Made by a program: the position numbers and the translations under genes | Source: Solibacillus palustris | Lineage (GTDB): Bacteria > Bacillota > Bacilli > Bacillales_A > Planococcaceae | Assembly: GCF_022549215.1 (NCBI RefSeq) | Contig: NZ_JAKZFC010000009.1 | Span: 1 to 64,000, forward strand | Length of the DNA: 64,000 nucleotides | Direction of reading: 5' to 3' | Shown: piece after piece, positions 26,750 to 35,225 of the stretch | Layout of the letters: every line of letters starts with the position of its first letter | Numbering within the stretch: the stretch's first letter is position 1 | The notes under the pieces: model-generated | The model's database searches: none | The model's input: the letters and a program-made list of their open reading frames with translations, nothing else | Told to the model about the DNA's origin: nothing

Positions 26750-27605
26750 ACTCTATCCCTAAATATTCTTCTAACGTAACGCCTGCTTCATATACTTTTG
26801 TGGCCAAGTCGCCATCTAAATAGCGGAAATGCCATGACTCATACATAAACCCTGTAATATCCTCTTTCCCTAGTGGATAACGTAAAATAAAACCGTACTT
26901 GTGGGCATTGTTAACAAGCCATTGCCCTGCCTTCGTTTCTCCAAAGGCACTCGTTAACCATACATCCTCACGCCCCTTTTCACCAATATCGAATGCTAGT
27001 CCTGACTGATGTTCTGAATAGCCAGGGCGTGCGCTATAACGGTCCGCTGCATCTTTTCCATCCTTCGCTACATAACGATCATAAAGTGACGTTTGATATT
27101 CATAGGATCTGAAACCACTGAAAGCCACTAATTCGATACCTTCTGCTTTTGCGGCTGCTGCCATCTTTTCAAATGCCGCTACTGCAGTAGGATCCTCACC
27201 CTTATTGTAGTTTGCCGGTAACGGGATTTTTTTGTTTACAATCAGAACACCTTTAACATACGTTGGTTCTGTTGCTGGCTGTTGCTCCACTAGATAGCCA
27301 TTAACAACTTCTGGTTCAGTTGAAGGTTGCTCAGATTCCGTTGTAGAATCTATCGGTTTCTTTTCGGGATTGTCTTCTGGTGGTTCAGTAACACTTGATT
27401 CAGAGTTTGGATCATCCACCTTATTTGTTCCATCCACTTCATCCGATTCTTCTGACTGTTGCTCATTTTTAGTATCATTTTGCAATACAGAAGATTGTGC
27501 AATATAGTATTTATAATAGACTGAGCCTAAAATCGCGATTAATAATACACATGAAATCGATACAATCACAACAATAGGACTCTTTTTTTTCTGTTTTGAG
27601 TTCAT
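26748..27605 (-). CDS. Membrane-anchored D-alanyl-D-alanine carboxypeptidase, M15/VanY-LdcB family
   Basis: About 285 residues: N-terminal membrane anchor (about 12-32), an acidic Ser/Glu/Pro linker (about 40-105), then the zinc peptidase domain with SGFRSYEYQ, SEHQSGLAFDIG (first His and Asp ligands) and ESWHFRYL (last His). It trims cell-wall stem peptides on the outer face. The second ATG of the open frame has the better SD spacing. It probably shares a transcript with the small membrane protein gene upstream. Confidence 0.88.
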   Translation of the reverse strand: MNSKQKKKSPIVVIVSISCVLLIAILGSVYYKYYIAQSSVLQNDTKNEQQSEESDEVDGTNKVDDPNSESSVTEPPEDNPEKKPIDSTTESEQPSTEPEVVNGYLVEQQPATEPTYVKGVLIVNKKIPLPANYNKGEDPTAVAAFEKMAAAAKAEGIELVAFSGFRSYEYQTSLYDRYVAKDGKDAADRYSARPGYSEHQSGLAFDIGEKGREDVWLTSAFGETKAGQWLVNNAHKYGFILRYPLGKEDITGFMYESWHFRYLDGDLATKVYEAGVTLEEYLGIE

Positions 27606-27637
27606 TACCATTCGCCTTCTTCTTTAATTCTTTTACT

Positions 27638-27892
27638 TTATCCATTTAACATTATAACAACAACTAATACCGATAAAATGGCAAAGATCATTGACATTTT
27701 ACGCATCCAATTTGCTTCTTTGTCATGCCCCTTTTCTTTAAACGTTCTTGAGCGGAAAAAGTTTGTTATTGTAAACATAATTGTCATCGATAAAATTGCT
27801 GCATCCATGTTTTGCTTAATAATAAAAAACAGTGCCGATAAACTCGAAGCCGCTACTAAAACGAGCGAAATCATTCTTTCATATTTCTTCAT
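27638..27892 (-). CDS. Small membrane protein of unknown function
   Basis: 84 residues with three hydrophobic segments (about 8-25, 28-45, 64-82) and a basic loop FRSRTFKEKGHDKEANWMRK. The RBS AAGGAG is eight bases from ATG. It lies 32 bases upstream of the carboxypeptidase gene in the same direction, so co-transcription is likely. I do not recognise a family. Confidence 0.7.
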   Translation of the reverse strand: MKKYERMISLVLVAASSLSALFFIIKQNMDAAILSMTIMFTITNFFRSRTFKEKGHDKEANWMRKMSMIFAILSVLVVVIMLNG

Positions 27893-27942
27893 GAAAATCT
27901 CCTTACATTATATTGATAGCATTATTCATGATTATATACCAA

Positions 27943-28023
27943 AATAAAAAACCCTCCACCCTTTTGCCTCGATCATGCAAATAAATTGCACAAAACCGAG
28001 CGTAATATTAATGGAGAGTTTTA
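27943..28023 (-). terminator. Large branched terminator of the AraC-family gene
   Basis: Minus strand outer stem ACTCTCCA/TGGAGGGT followed by TTTTTT. Inside lies a second hairpin built from CTCG...CGAG and GTGCAA/TTGCAT. At about 80 bases it is larger than the simple terminators nearby. Confidence 0.55.
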
Positions 28024-28148
28024 TACGATTGTTCATGACCATTGCAATTCAAATACAGCACAAAAAGTATCCGTTCCAATCAAAAGACCTTCATAATTTA
28101 AACAATTACAACGCTTGGATCACATAATTGAAGACATGTAATGAAACA

Positions 28149-28943
28149 TTATACGTTTTCGTACTCAACTTCTGTCATTTCAAAGCGGAAAAACTCATGA
28201 TGTAATTCGTCGCGGAAGTGTTTTGGTGTAACTCCTGTGTATTTTTTAAAAATACGTGTGAAATAGCTTTGATTACAGAAATGGAATTGCTCCGAAATAG
28301 ATGTAATGCTCTTATTCGTATGACGTAAATAATATTGAGATTCTTCGACACGGCGAACATTTAAATATTCTACTAAAGTAATACCTACGTGTTCACGGAA
28401 AATGCGTGATAGATGGCTCGTACTAATATGGAAATTGGCCGCGATGCTCTCTACCGTTAAGTCATTTTCAAGCTCGTCGTTTATGTACATAATTACTTTG
28501 TTCACCGTTTGATGACGGAACGTTGGTTGCTTACGATCTGCGATAAAATATACGTAAAAATCGATTAAGTCATCTGCAAACTGTAAAAATTCTGCATCCT
28601 TCATTTTGTTTTCAACCATATCTGCACATGCTAAATTAAACGCAAAGGCCTTTTTTGAAGGTACTTGATTATCTAATAGCTTACGTGCAACAATAGAAGA
28701 TAAAATCACAAAATATTGACGTACTACTTTAATAACTTGTTTTCCAAAACGTAAAGACAATATATCAATAATTTCGTGTAACGTCTTTTTCGCCTTCGAT
28801 GCCTCTAAATGATACACTTCAAATAAAAGTTTTGATTCTAGTACGAAAAAATCTTCGATGCCAGCATATTGATTGATATTATCAATTTCTTGGAAGTAGC
28901 GTTTTGAAATTGTTTCCGAGATTGAACGTTGATGTAGTTGCAT
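28149..28943 (-). CDS. AraC family transcriptional regulator
   Basis: 264 residues. The C-terminal ~100 form the double helix-turn-helix (LTVESIAANFHISTSHLSRI and SITSISEQFHFCNQSYFTRI, then FKKYTGVTPKHFR). The N-terminal ~150 are all-helical without a cupin signature, so the inducer is unclear. It is divergent from a LytTR regulator across 565 bases. The start follows GGGG. Target genes are not evident. Confidence 0.88.
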   Translation of the reverse strand: MQLHQRSISETISKRYFQEIDNINQYAGIEDFFVLESKLLFEVYHLEASKAKKTLHEIIDILSLRFGKQVIKVVRQYFVILSSIVARKLLDNQVPSKKAFAFNLACADMVENKMKDAEFLQFADDLIDFYVYFIADRKQPTFRHQTVNKVIMYINDELENDLTVESIAANFHISTSHLSRIFREHVGITLVEYLNVRRVEESQYYLRHTNKSITSISEQFHFCNQSYFTRIFKKYTGVTPKHFRDELHHEFFRFEMTEVEYENV

Positions 28944-29508
28944 AAATTACCCCATCTTTCTTCAGAATAGCTATTCTGTTTCTTGTTCGAAAAACTTTAA
29001 TGCTGTCTTTCACACATGCAGATAGAAGTGTTTAATGCAGCAACCAATCTACCTACAATTTTATAAAAATATTAGATTTCGTTAAGTAGTCTATACTTAA
29101 CGCGAATTTATTAAGCAAAGTGATTATTTATACGATTCTAGAAAATCATCGTACAATATTATGTTTTAATATAATATTGTTTGCATTATTAGTAACTATA
29201 GAGAATATTACCATATTTTACGTTTTCCTTTCAACCTAATTTTAACAATTATTGTAGTTCTAAATCATTACGTTACTTCCCTTTTTTTGAAAATAATGCG
29301 CTGAATACATTGAATAATAATGATTTCATGCATCTTTTCATGCATTGGGTTTTGTTATTATTATCCAAATTATAGTTTCTAAAATCTTCACTTTACTTTG
29401 TTATATATAATTTTTCAATAATAAAAAAATCTTCTTAACCTAATTTCTTTAAATATGTAGTAAAATAGTTCATAATTGTATAAAATGCTTATAAAGAGGT
29501 GTTAGAGA
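28944..29508. other. Long gene-free region between divergent regulators
   Basis: Very AT-rich with no ORF. Inverted repeats: CAATATTA/TAATATTG (near 29153-29178) and ATGCAT arms within AATAATAA...TTATTATT (near 29309-29358). It presumably holds promoters and operators of the AraC and LytTR genes. Confidence 0.5.
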
Positions 29509-30159
29509 GTGGATCCAAAACAAATAGAAGAAATTATGGAAGTCATTAAAGAATTTTTCCCGGAAAATACGTCAATTGCTATTTCAGATACAAATGAGTA
29601 TATATACTACCAAGCTAGCAAAAAGGTAGATTTAAAAATCAAGCCTGGCGATCCAATTAAGGAAGGTTCAGCTGCTTTTAAAGCTTTAGCTTATGGTCAA
29701 AAAATCAATTCATACATCGAATCTGATGTATTTGGCGTTCCATACTACGGTATGAGTATTCCATTAGTTGAAGAAGGCGAGACAAAAGGCGCTATTACAG
29801 CGATCTTCCCTCAAAAGCCTTCACCATTTTTAACAAATTATATTACAGTTAAAATTGATGATTGTTGGTATCCAATTAAACATAACCAAGTGATTTACCT
29901 TGAAACTCAATTACGCAAAACTTTCGTAAAAACGATGCACCGTGAAGGTTACCACCGCTTAAATTTAAGCGACTTAGAGCTATTTTTAGCGCCTGATTCT
30001 TTCATCCGTTGTCACCGTTCTTACATCGTTAATATTGACTTCATTGATGAGATTCAACCAGATTCTCATTCTACATTCTTATTAATTATGAAAGATGGTA
30101 CTCGCATTCCCGTTAGCCAACGTTATGCTAGCTACTTCCGTCGTTCATTAGGATTCTAA
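29509..30159 (+). CDS. LytTR-domain transcriptional regulator
   Basis: 216 residues. The C-terminal LytTR DNA-binding domain spans about 115-214 (HNQVIYLETQLRKTF, PDSFIRCHRSYIVNIDFID, GTRIPVSQRY). The N-terminal ~100 residues resemble a PAS-like sensory fold (EFFPENTSIAISDTNEYIYY) and carry no phosphoacceptor receiver domain, so it is probably a one-component sensor. The GTG start has GAGGTG seven bases ahead. It lies upstream of, and separately terminated from, the CoA-transferase gene. Confidence 0.85.
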   Translation: MDPKQIEEIMEVIKEFFPENTSIAISDTNEYIYYQASKKVDLKIKPGDPIKEGSAAFKALAYGQKINSYIESDVFGVPYYGMSIPLVEEGETKGAITAIFPQKPSPFLTNYITVKIDDCWYPIKHNQVIYLETQLRKTFVKTMHREGYHRLNLSDLELFLAPDSFIRCHRSYIVNIDFIDEIQPDSHSTFLLIMKDGTRIPVSQRYASYFRRSLGF

Positions 30160-30164
30160 TATAT

Positions 30165-30202
30165 AAAAAGCGATTTCTCACAAGAGAAGTCGCTTTTTTT
30201 CA
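30165..30202 (+). terminator. Terminator of the LytTR gene
   Basis: Stem AAAGCGATTTCTC/GAGAAGTCGCTTT (one mismatch), loop ACAA, followed by seven T. Confidence 0.85.
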
Positions 30203-30501
30203 TGACATAGTTATATAACAGTTGGTCTTTTTATCGCTTTTTTCAGTCATTATTGCATAAATTTGCTACATCGCCCTCATTTTCTATATATCATCTTACG
30301 TTTAATTTGTCGTTATTGTCGCATTTTATCTCTAAATAACGTTTTTTAAGCGCTTTTATACATTCCACGAAGAAAATGTGACAATTTGATGATAGTATTA
30401 ACGTAAATGTCAGTGTAAGAGCTGGCGAAAAAACAGAAAATTCCAACAAAAATTTTCTTTTTGATCAAACCATCAAAAACTTTTTAGGGGAGGATTTTTT
30501 A
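30203..30501. other. Upstream region of the CoA-transferase gene with a cre-like site
   Basis: No ORF. TTTAAGCGCTTTTAT at 30345-30359 contains the AAGCGCTTT core of CcpA cre sites but lacks the outer TG/CA. Catabolite control is therefore possible, not shown. No clear -35/-10 pair. Confidence 0.4.
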
Positions 30502-32022
30502 ATGGATCCACGAGTTGAGAAACGTTTAGGTTTAAAACAATTAGCAGATAAAGTCGTATCTGCACAAGAGGCTGCTGCTTTAATTCAAGATGGCACAGTA
30601 GTAGGTATGTCTGGATTTACTCGCGCTGGAGATGCAAAAGTAGTTCCAATGGCTTTAGTTGAACGCGCTAAAACTGAACAAATTAAAATTGACGTATATA
30701 CAGGGGCTTCTTTAGGTCCTGAAGTAGATAACCACTTAGCAGCTGCTGGTGTTATCAATAAACGCGGTCCGTTCCAAGGTGATGCGGTAATGCGTGGTTT
30801 AATTAACAAAGGCGACATCAAATACGTAGACGCTCACCTTTCTCACAATGCTGAATTAGTACGTCAAGGTATTATCGGTCCAATTAAACACTTAATTTTA
30901 GAAGCTGTTGCAATTACTGAAGATGGTTTAATTATCCCAACTAACTCTGTTGGTAACTCACCAATCTTTGCTGAGTATGCAGAGAACATTATTATCGAAT
31001 TAAACATTTCTCACCCTGAGGCATTAATCGGTATCCACGACATCTACATTCCAGGTGAACAAGGTAAGCGTGAAGCGATCCCAATGACAAATGCTGAACA
31101 ACGTATCGGTGAAATCGGTATCCGCGTTCCTGTTGAGAAAATCCAAGCAATCGTTATTTCTGAAGAGCCAGATGCTCCTTCATTAATCGTTCCTCCAGAT
31201 GAGGAAACACAAAACATGGCAAACATTTTATTAGACTTCTTCCGTGATGAAATTAAAGCGGGTCGTTTAACAAATGAACTTATGCCATTACAATCTGGTG
31301 TAGGTTCTGTTGCGAATGCTGTATTAGATGGCTTTGCTGATTCAGAGTTCGAAAACTTAGTAGTTGCTTCTGAAGTATTACAAGATGCAGTATTCAACTT
31401 AATCGATGCTGGTAAAGTACGTTTTGCAGCTGCAACTTCAATTACGTTAACAAAAGAGCTACAAGATAAAGTTTACGGTAACTTAGAAGCTTACGCTGAT
31501 AAAATTTGCTTACGTCCACAAGAAATCTCTAACCACCCAGAGCTTATCCGTCGTTTAGGTTTAATTTCTATCAACACGGCTCTTGAGTTAGATATTTATG
31601 GTAACGTAAACTCTACACATGTTTCAGGTACAAAAATGATGAACGGTATCGGTGGTTCTGGTGACTTCGCACGTAACGCTCGTCTTGGTATCTTCGTAAC
31701 GAAATCATACGCAAAAGGTGGCGCGATTTCTTCAATCGTACCAATGGTTTCTCACGTAGACCACACTGAACACGATGTAGATGTAATCGTAACGGAACAA
31801 GGTATCGCGGATTTACGTGGTCTTTCTCCAAAAGAGCGCGTTGAATTAATTATCAACAACTGTGCTCACCCAGATTTCAAAGAGCAATTATGGGATTACT
31901 ACAACCGTGCTTACGAAGCAACTGGTGGCGCGCACACTCCTCACATCTTAGAGGAAGCTCTTTCTTGGCACGTAAACCTTGCTAAAAACAAAACAATGAA
32001 AAAAGAAGTAGCAAAAGCTTAA
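30502..32022 (+). CDS. Acetyl-CoA hydrolase / succinyl-CoA:acetate CoA-transferase family protein
   Basis: 506 residues, full length for the Cat1/AarC family. The catalytic glutamate that forms the CoA thioester is E291 in VVASEVLQDA; GIGGSGDFARNA and VTEQGIADLRG are C-terminal family blocks. It moves CoA between succinyl/acetyl donors and carboxylates, linking acetate and TCA-cycle metabolism. A strong GGGGAGG site precedes the ATG. Its even codon use suggests high expression (inference). Transferase and hydrolase cannot be separated by sequence alone. Confidence 0.9.
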   Translation: MDPRVEKRLGLKQLADKVVSAQEAAALIQDGTVVGMSGFTRAGDAKVVPMALVERAKTEQIKIDVYTGASLGPEVDNHLAAAGVINKRGPFQGDAVMRGLINKGDIKYVDAHLSHNAELVRQGIIGPIKHLILEAVAITEDGLIIPTNSVGNSPIFAEYAENIIIELNISHPEALIGIHDIYIPGEQGKREAIPMTNAEQRIGEIGIRVPVEKIQAIVISEEPDAPSLIVPPDEETQNMANILLDFFRDEIKAGRLTNELMPLQSGVGSVANAVLDGFADSEFENLVVASEVLQDAVFNLIDAGKVRFAAATSITLTKELQDKVYGNLEAYADKICLRPQEISNHPELIRRLGLISINTALELDIYGNVNSTHVSGTKMMNGIGGSGDFARNARLGIFVTKSYAKGGAISSIVPMVSHVDHTEHDVDVIVTEQGIADLRGLSPKERVELIINNCAHPDFKEQLWDYYNRAYEATGGAHTPHILEEALSWHVNLAKNKTMKKEVAKA

Positions 32023-32036
32023 TTTTTTCCAATAAT

Positions 32037-32079
32037 AAAATGCGATGCGGTAGAGAAATCTAACCGCATCGCATTTTTA
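32037..32079. terminator. Terminator of the CoA-transferase gene
   Basis: 15-bp stem AAAATGCGATGCGGT/ACCGCATCGCATTTT, followed by T. It is also usable by the convergent ytxH-like gene. Confidence 0.88.
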
Positions 32080-32415
32080 TTGTTGATGTTGCTGCTCATT
32101 GTATTGATCAATCATTCGCTGTGCGCCACCTTCACTAATGAACTCATTCTCATCAATAGTTAAAGTCTTTTTACTTGCCGCGCCTTCAGCAACGTCACCT
32201 GCTACATCGCCAACTGGGATATGTTCTTCTTCTGTAGCATATTGCTTGGTGCCTTGGAAGTTTTGTTTTTGTTCGTTTACTGCTTTTGTTGCTCTATCAC
32301 GTGCATCATTAAGGAAGTCCATCGCTTTATCACGATTTTCCTTTTTACTTAAAAACGAGGCAGCTCCTGCTAATAATCCTGCAACTACAACGCCTTTCCC
32401 TTTAAATTTAGCCAT
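32077..32415 (-). CDS. YtxH-like general stress protein
   Basis: 112 residues: short basic N-terminus, one hydrophobic helix (about 8-22, VVVAGLLAGAASFL), then KKENRDKAMDFLNDARDRAT and an acidic tail, like YtxH-domain proteins. B. subtilis YtxH is a sigma-B-controlled stress protein of unknown action. The RBS AGGAGG is exact. A near-perfect sigma-B promoter lies 44-69 bases upstream. Confidence 0.75.
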   Translation of the reverse strand: MAKFKGKGVVVAGLLAGAASFLSKKENRDKAMDFLNDARDRATKAVNEQKQNFQGTKQYATEEEHIPVGDVAGDVAEGAASKKTLTIDENEFISEGGAQRMIDQYNEQQHQQ

Positions 32416-32458
32416 TGTTAATTACCTCCTAAATCTTGATTATTACACGTTATTTATA

Positions 32459-32484
32459 ATACCCTTTCATAGGCTTATTCAAAC
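32459..32484 (-). promoter_or_regulatory. Sigma-B-type promoter of the ytxH-like gene
   Basis: Minus strand GTTTGA, 14-base spacer, GGGTAT. The -10 matches the sigma-B consensus exactly and the -35 in five of six positions. Confidence 0.7.
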
Positions 32485-32498
32485 ATCTTCAGAAATAT

Positions 32499-32524
32499 GA
32501 TTAAAAAACACCGAATATGGGTAA
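32499..32524 (+). promoter_or_regulatory. Possible divergent sigma-B-type promoter
   Basis: Plus strand GATTAA, 14-base spacer, GGGTAA: five of six matches in each box. It lies 35 bases before the 33-residue ORF. Confidence 0.45.
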
Positions 32525-32558
32525 TTTAAAAATAATATGATTAAAAGGAGTGTTGACC

Positions 32559-32660
32559 ATGTTCCAAAATAAAGAAATTCAATACAAAGGCATTGAAGTA
32601 TTAAGTTTATTAGGGGTGGCGACATTCCTGACGTTCGTAATTTCCATTTTTGTAGGTTAA
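32559..32660 (+). CDS. 33-residue single-pass membrane peptide
   Basis: ATG seven bases after AAAGGAG. The product is a polar N-terminus (MFQNKEIQYKG) followed by one hydrophobic helix (about 13-32, ending ISIFVG). It is divergent from the ytxH-like gene and preceded by a sigma-B-like promoter. A family A repeat begins six bases after its stop and would terminate it. No family recognised; a stress-induced membrane microprotein is an inference. Confidence 0.6.
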   Translation: MFQNKEIQYKGIEVLSLLGVATFLTFVISIFVG

Positions 32661-32665
32661 AAAAA

Positions 32666-32877
32666 GGGGCTACGCGAAAAGTAAATACTTCTCGCGCAGT
32701 GCTTCGTTCGTGTATTAATTATCCGCTGCAGGCTGCTTTTCGCGGTGGTCGAAATACGAACGAATGCTAAAACCGTCACATCGTGTGACAACGCATTCAT
32801 GACCAGCATCGTGCTGGCCTCCATCCTCGGCGCAAAGGGGGTGTCCCAGAATCACTTCTCGGACACCCCCTTTTTTA
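32666..32877 (+). repeat. Family A structured repeat, copy A3
   Basis: Same order of blocks as A2. Final stem GGGGGTGTCC/GGACACCCCC is a perfect 10 bp followed by six T; first stem GCGAAAAGTA/TACTTCTCGC has one mismatch; GAATGC/GCATTC closes the middle hairpin. Its T tract supplies the stop codon of the convergent GNAT gene. Confidence 0.88.
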
Positions 32878-33156
32878 TGCCTTTAGATCATCATAGGTAT
32901 CGCTTTTTTCAAATGCTGATACAACATAGCTACAAATGGCATTCATTTTCAAATTGTTTTCACGTGCATAACCTGCTGCTGCGTCTAATAATTTTTTCGC
33001 TACCCCTTGCCCCCGCAGTACATCAGATACATATGTGTGATCCATATTCATAACCCCGTCACGCAAGATCCATGTAATTTCTGCTACGCGTTCACCATTT
33101 AACTCATACTCAAAAGCTCCATAATTATTTCCTTTGTCTCGATACGTAAATTCCAT
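32875..33156 (-). CDS. GNAT-fold N-acetyltransferase, short YjdJ/YidJ type
   Basis: 93 residues, the compact GNAT form. Acetyl-CoA site VLRGQGVAKKLLDAA (Q/RxxGxG/A) near residue 47, DHTYVSDV before it, and a C-terminal CSYVVSAFEK. The family is called 'putative N-acetyltransferase'; the substrate is unknown. The RBS AAGGAGG is exact. It is monocistronic, and its stop codon lies in repeat A3. Confidence 0.85.
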   Translation of the reverse strand: MEFTYRDKGNNYGAFEYELNGERVAEITWILRDGVMNMDHTYVSDVLRGQGVAKKLLDAAAGYARENNLKMNAICSYVVSAFEKSDTYDDLKA

Positions 33157-33207
33157 ATTTCTCCCTCCTTGTTATTTTTACTATAGCATAATCATGATTC
33201 ACTCAAA

Positions 33208-33236
33208 CAAAAAAGCTCCCAAAAATAGAGAGCTTT
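33208..33236 (-). terminator. Terminator of the DUF1002 gene
   Basis: Minus strand AAAGCTCTC/GGGAGCTTT followed by TTTT, just after the stop codon. Confidence 0.7.
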
Positions 33237-33245
33237 CTATACCTA

Positions 33246-34166
33246 TTATTCTTTTGAGAACCAAGAAGAAACAGTATCGATTAAATTATTAAAGAAGTTT
33301 TTTACACTTTGCCAGAAGCCTTCATCCTCTAATATCGCACCGAATTTTTCATCAAATGTAGCGGTTAAATCTGAAAGCTGATCCGACCATTTACTAAAAT
33401 CGATATTTAAGTTACTAATACGATCCATTAAATCTACTAATAATTGACGGTCCGCATCACTTAAGTTAATTTGGAATTTTGCCAACTGGTCTTCAACAAT
33501 TTGCTGTACTTCTTCTTTTGTTTCTGGTTTATTTTCAGCAATCACTTTTTTAATTTGTGTTAATAATTCTGCTACTTGCTCATCTGTTACCCCTGCAGAT
33601 TCTGCAAGTGATGTTGCTACTGATAATTCGTCATTTGCTACGTCTGTACGCTCAATATCAAGTGTTTCACCTGTTTTTACTTCGTAGGCTTTATAAATCC
33701 CTACTAGCGCAGAGTGTCCAGTTACTGGCTTCGGTGCCGCAATTTCAACGATGGCATCTTCAATACCAGCTGTTAACATAGCGCTTGCATACATTTCTGA
33801 AGTAACTTGTGTAATATTTTCTGGTGTTACAATGCTAATTACAAGCCCTTTTCCTTCATCTTGACGTGTAATTTTTGCAGAAGAAAACATGCGTGAGCTT
33901 GGATTTGAATCTTTAATATATTTGGCTAAATCTTGACCTGTAATGGTAATTTCATCTACTTCAGTTTCTTTATCTACACGTAAAGCCGTTTTGACTGTTT
34001 CCTTTTCATCTGCAGATAAGTTACCTCCATAAACAACAATTGGTACACCTAATTTTTCATTAATTGGATTTTTTGTTTCTGTCGTTGCAGCTGATGCACT
34101 AAATGGCAGTACGATTGATAACATTAAGGCAAGAGCAGCAACTAGTGCGATCCATTTTTGTTTCAT
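33246..34166 (-). CDS. Secreted DUF1002 family protein (YpuA type)
   Basis: 306 residues: signal peptide 1-26 (ends ASAA), DUF1002 core PIVVYGGNLSADEKETVK through ALVGIYKAYEVKTG (about 40-170), then helical repeats and an amphipathic C-terminus FWQSVKNFFNNLIDTVSSW. It is exported and probably cell-surface associated. YpuA is an envelope-stress-related protein of unknown function. The RBS is GGGGG before ATG. It is monocistronic. Confidence 0.85.
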   Translation of the reverse strand: MKQKWIALVAALALMLSIVLPFSASAATTETKNPINEKLGVPIVVYGGNLSADEKETVKTALRVDKETEVDEITITGQDLAKYIKDSNPSSRMFSSAKITRQDEGKGLVISIVTPENITQVTSEMYASAMLTAGIEDAIVEIAAPKPVTGHSALVGIYKAYEVKTGETLDIERTDVANDELSVATSLAESAGVTDEQVAELLTQIKKVIAENKPETKEEVQQIVEDQLAKFQINLSDADRQLLVDLMDRISNLNIDFSKWSDQLSDLTATFDEKFGAILEDEGFWQSVKNFFNNLIDTVSSWFSKE

Positions 34167-34226
34167 AATATTTTCCCCCTTCGAAATATATATGCATACG
34201 CATGTACATTCAATTATAAATACGAA

Positions 34227-34269
34227 TAAAAAAAGTAAAAGGTTGCATTAGAATAATTTACCTTTTACT
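34227..34269 (-). terminator. Terminator of cvfB
   Basis: Minus strand 10-bp stem AGTAAAAGGT/ACCTTTTACT followed by six T, 75 bases past the cvfB stop, beyond the family B fragment. Confidence 0.75.
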
Positions 34270-34291
34270 TTTTTCATCGTACATTTTTAAT

Positions 34292-34346
34292 TAGCCTTTG
34301 TTCCCCTAGTCAGCCGAGGTTTGTAACCCTGCTGAAGTAAGTTAAA
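34292..34346 (+). repeat. Family B repeat fragment B3 (right end only)
   Basis: About 55 bp matching the last quarter of family B: AGCCTTTGTTCCCC, the hairpin CAGC..GGTT/AACC..GCTG, and the end GAAGTAAGTTAAA. The terminal GTTAA contributes the stop codon (34342-34344) of cvfB. Confidence 0.7.
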
Positions 34347-35199
34347 CGATTTCTGTCCAACCATCTTGCTGCATAATTTTACGTGCTTTCATTAATGTAC
34401 CCAATGCACGTTTGAAAGCCCCTTTGCTCATATTGAACATTTCTTGAATTTCTTCTGGTGTTGATTTGTCTCCGAATGGCATTTTGCCGCCAACGCTTTC
34501 TAAATAAGCAAAAATCTTTTCAGCATCATCACCTAAACGTTCATGTTTACGCGGTAAAAATGAGCCATTTAGTGATCCATCTTCTTTTACGTCGATAATA
34601 CGCACGGTTACGTCTTGACCTAAACGTGGCTCAGCCATCATTTCTGATTCATGCACAAAAATACGATACGGAGCTTCTACACCAAGTAAAAATGAGCCTA
34701 CTGGTAATAAACGATACGGGCGGGCTGAAATTGTTTTGTTGAACATATCTTCTAACGCGCCTTCGTACATGTCATTTACTTTTTCTTCTGTAACGAGACG
34801 GCCAAATAAATCACCATTACGATCTGTACGTAATGTCATGTATAATTGGTCACCTGGCTCTGGCCATACCTCTTGGATTGCTGGTAAGTCTTCTGCGCGT
34901 ACGAGCACCTCACGAGACGTTCCAATATCACAATAAGCGCCTTCTTTTGTTACTTTTAACACACGCGCCCAACCGTAATCTGCCTCTGTAATATGAGGAA
35001 TTGCTGTTGTTGCCTGTAAGTCGCCACGACGGTCCGTATATAGAAATACTTTTATTGTATCTCCAATCGCCACTGTCTCTACTACATCTGAGGCATTTAA
35101 CGGAATTTCATTATCACCGTTTGTTAAAATATAGCGTGAACCTTGCTCCTCTAATACCGTTAAATTAACAACTTGTCCTGATTTCATTAATTGATTCAT
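34342..35199 (-). CDS. cvfB: CvfB/YitL S1 domain RNA-binding protein
   Basis: 285 residues: S1-like domains in the first two thirds (YGWARVLKVTKEGAYCDIG, PGDQLYMTLRTDRNGD, RLGQDVTVRIIDVKEDGSLN) and a C-terminal winged helix (TPEEIQEMFNMSKGAFKRAL). In Staphylococcus CvfB affects virulence gene expression; it binds RNA. The ATG with AAGGAG six bases ahead is codon 10 of the open frame. It is downstream of mntR with 26 bases between, so probably the same transcript. Confidence 0.88.
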   Translation of the reverse strand: MNQLMKSGQVVNLTVLEEQGSRYILTNGDNEIPLNASDVVETVAIGDTIKVFLYTDRRGDLQATTAIPHITEADYGWARVLKVTKEGAYCDIGTSREVLVRAEDLPAIQEVWPEPGDQLYMTLRTDRNGDLFGRLVTEEKVNDMYEGALEDMFNKTISARPYRLLPVGSFLLGVEAPYRIFVHESEMMAEPRLGQDVTVRIIDVKEDGSLNGSFLPRKHERLGDDAEKIFAYLESVGGKMPFGDKSTPEEIQEMFNMSKGAFKRALGTLMKARKIMQQDGWTEIV

Positions 35200-35225
35200 T
35201 TTGTTCTCCTTTTTCCTGTCAATCA

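Noticed and set aside
32459-32484. A second sigma-A promoter for the ytxH-like gene
   Set aside because: No -35/-10 pair at 16-18 bases; the sigma-B pattern explains the site better.
32745-33053. Plus-strand frame through repeat A3 into the GNAT gene
   Set aside because: Antisense to a real gene, no SD, not open in the other A copies.
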